Of a DNA stretch of 33,055 bases, positions 32,542 to 33,055 are shown piece by piece (the stretch's first letter is position 1; each line of letters begins with the position of its first letter). Source of the DNA: Deltaproteobacteria bacterium (GTDB lineage Bacteria; Desulfobacterota; Dissulfuribacteria; Dissulfuribacterales; JALVPX01). The DNA lies in assembly GCA_027031565.1 (NCBI GenBank), contig JALVPX010000164.1, positions 1 to 33,055 of the forward strand. The letters run 5' to 3'. Made by a program: the position numbers and the translations under genes. Below the pieces are notes generated by a model. The model was not told the DNA's origin and did no database searches. It saw nothing but the letters and a program-made list of their open reading frames with translations.

Positions 32542-32839
32542 TATTTCTCCTATAGTGCATGTATACTGTTTGCTTGGCCCAACAAGTCTGTAGAATAATC
32601 CTGTTATGTAAAGGCTTCCTTTTCCTGAAATCGGGATTTTTTACCAGGTTTTTTCATGCAGACCCGGCCTGTATTTTTTTAAACCTAATATATCATCTTC
32701 TATTTTTTTCTCTATGTCTTAATTTTTGGCTGCAGTAAACCATCCGTCCATCCTTTACGCATATGGATAAGCCCTATTATACAGCATGGCACAAAAAAAA
32801 ATCATCAATATTTTAAGGCTGTTGAGACTTTTTCTACAG
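32542..32839. other. AT-rich spacer upstream of the FkbM gene
   Basis: No intact gene. On the minus strand a 25-codon open tail (32641-32718; IEKKIEDDILGLKKYRPGL, stop after KTW) looks like the C-terminus of a lost protein but is too short to name. A perfect TATAAT (minus, 32776-32781) has no good -35 and may be an FkbM promoter. Confidence 0.3.
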
Positions 32840-32911
32840 ATTCAACGACAGAATTCACCTGCCGCTATGGAGCGCAGCGGAATAGCGATCAGGTGCAATG
32901 AATTGTTAGCC
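32840..32911 (-). other. attC: Integron attC recombination site candidate (72 bp)
   Basis: Read on the minus strand, the parts of an attC occur in order. R'' GGCTAAC; 5-base spacer AATTC; L'' ATTGCACCTG; a 28-base terminal structure with its own CGCTAT/ATAGCG hairpin; L' CAGGTGAAT; 6-base spacer TCTGTC; R' GTTGAAT (fits GTTRRRY exactly). L'' and L' pair over 9 bp with one bulged G after the third base, the place where attC sites carry their extrahelical base. AAC/GTT of the R boxes pair. One deviation: R'' second base is G, not a pyrimidine. The orientation would put the FkbM gene in the next cassette. No integrase gene is in the window. Confidence 0.65.
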
Positions 32912-33013
32912 TTTTAACTTTTAGATTATTTAGTCTTTTTAACTATCTCTTGAAGCTAAGGCAATAATTCTTTTTTAGGGCGCAATTCTAACCGATATAG
33001 TATAAGGGATTTA
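32912..33013. other. AT-rich spacer between attC candidate and right-edge palindrome
   Basis: About 100 bases with no open frame of interest on either strand, dominated by T and A runs. No motif could be assigned. Confidence 0.4.
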
Positions 33014-33048
33014 GTCAATAACCACCCCTAGAAGGGGTAGTTGTTGAC
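33014..33048. repeat. 35-base imperfect palindrome, IS200/IS605-end or REP-like
   Basis: GTCAATAACCACCCCT (33014-33029) pairs with AGGGGTAGTTGTTGAC (33033-33048) through a 3-base loop. There are 16 paired positions with one mismatch and one G-T pair. The CCACCCCT...AGGGG core inside a longer imperfect hairpin is the style of subterminal hairpins of IS200/IS605 elements and of related REP sequences. The transposase, if any, would be past the window edge. Confidence 0.5.
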
Positions 33049-33055
33049 TGGATGT

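Noticed and set aside
1..33055. CRISPR array, tRNA or rRNA genes
   Set aside because: No regularly spaced direct repeats and no cloverleaf or rRNA-like sequence was noticed on either strand; a tRNAscan-type run was not possible.

Overview
The window looks like chromosomal DNA of a Gram-negative anaerobe of the Desulfobacterota (Deltaproteobacteria) type. Gram-negative: LpxC, an RND exporter, an AsmA-like envelope protein and lipoproteins. Anaerobic, sulfur/metal-type metabolism: a triheme c7-like cytochrome, a one-domain siroheme/[4Fe-4S] protein, a DsrE-like protein, a single-cluster ferredoxin, and the DUF2760-Hsp70 pair. No rRNA, tRNA, CRISPR array or known riboswitch was recognised. The lineage is an inference from gene content; no search was run.

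Layout. 1-2.7 kb: 3' part of an RND exporter gene (+), then a stump of a CRP/FNR-type gene. 2.7-8.8 kb (-): lipoprotein, terminator, giant AsmA-like protein, siroheme protein and PgeF/YfiH, the last three tightly packed. 9-12.8 kb (-): biotin cluster read bioC-bioD-bioA-bioB, without bioF. 12.9-16.2 kb (-): rnc, era, lpxC and a c7-type cytochrome gene with its own terminator. 16.4-18.4 kb (+): ilvD and a DsrE-like gene joined by an ATGA overlap, meeting a small unknown gene tail to tail. 18.9-24.7 kb (+): hisB, a lipoprotein, an RNB-domain ribonuclease, a DUF2760 membrane protein and an Hsp70-family ATPase, mostly overlapping or closely spaced. 24.7-27.9 kb (-): ferredoxin, CLC/CBS chloride transporter, VOC-methyltransferase fusion.

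From about 28.1 kb the character changes. The DNA is visibly more AT-rich, genes are sparse and several are broken. A 5' remnant of an IS3-family element with a frameshifted orfA sits at the junction. It is followed by a large secreted FG-GAP/VCBS propeller protein with a beta-rich C-terminal region, two fragments of decayed coding sequence, an FkbM-family methyltransferase, a well-formed integron-type attC candidate at 32840-32911, and a 35-base palindrome at the right edge resembling an IS200/IS605 or REP end. This is an accessory region, and the FkbM gene may be a captured cassette.

Most of the left 28 kb is ordinary housekeeping. The points most worth checking are the attC/FkbM arrangement, the propeller protein and its structured leader, a BioB whose fourth non-radical-SAM ligand position appears to be Ser rather than Cys, the DUF2760-Hsp70 pair, and the VOC-methyltransferase fusion.
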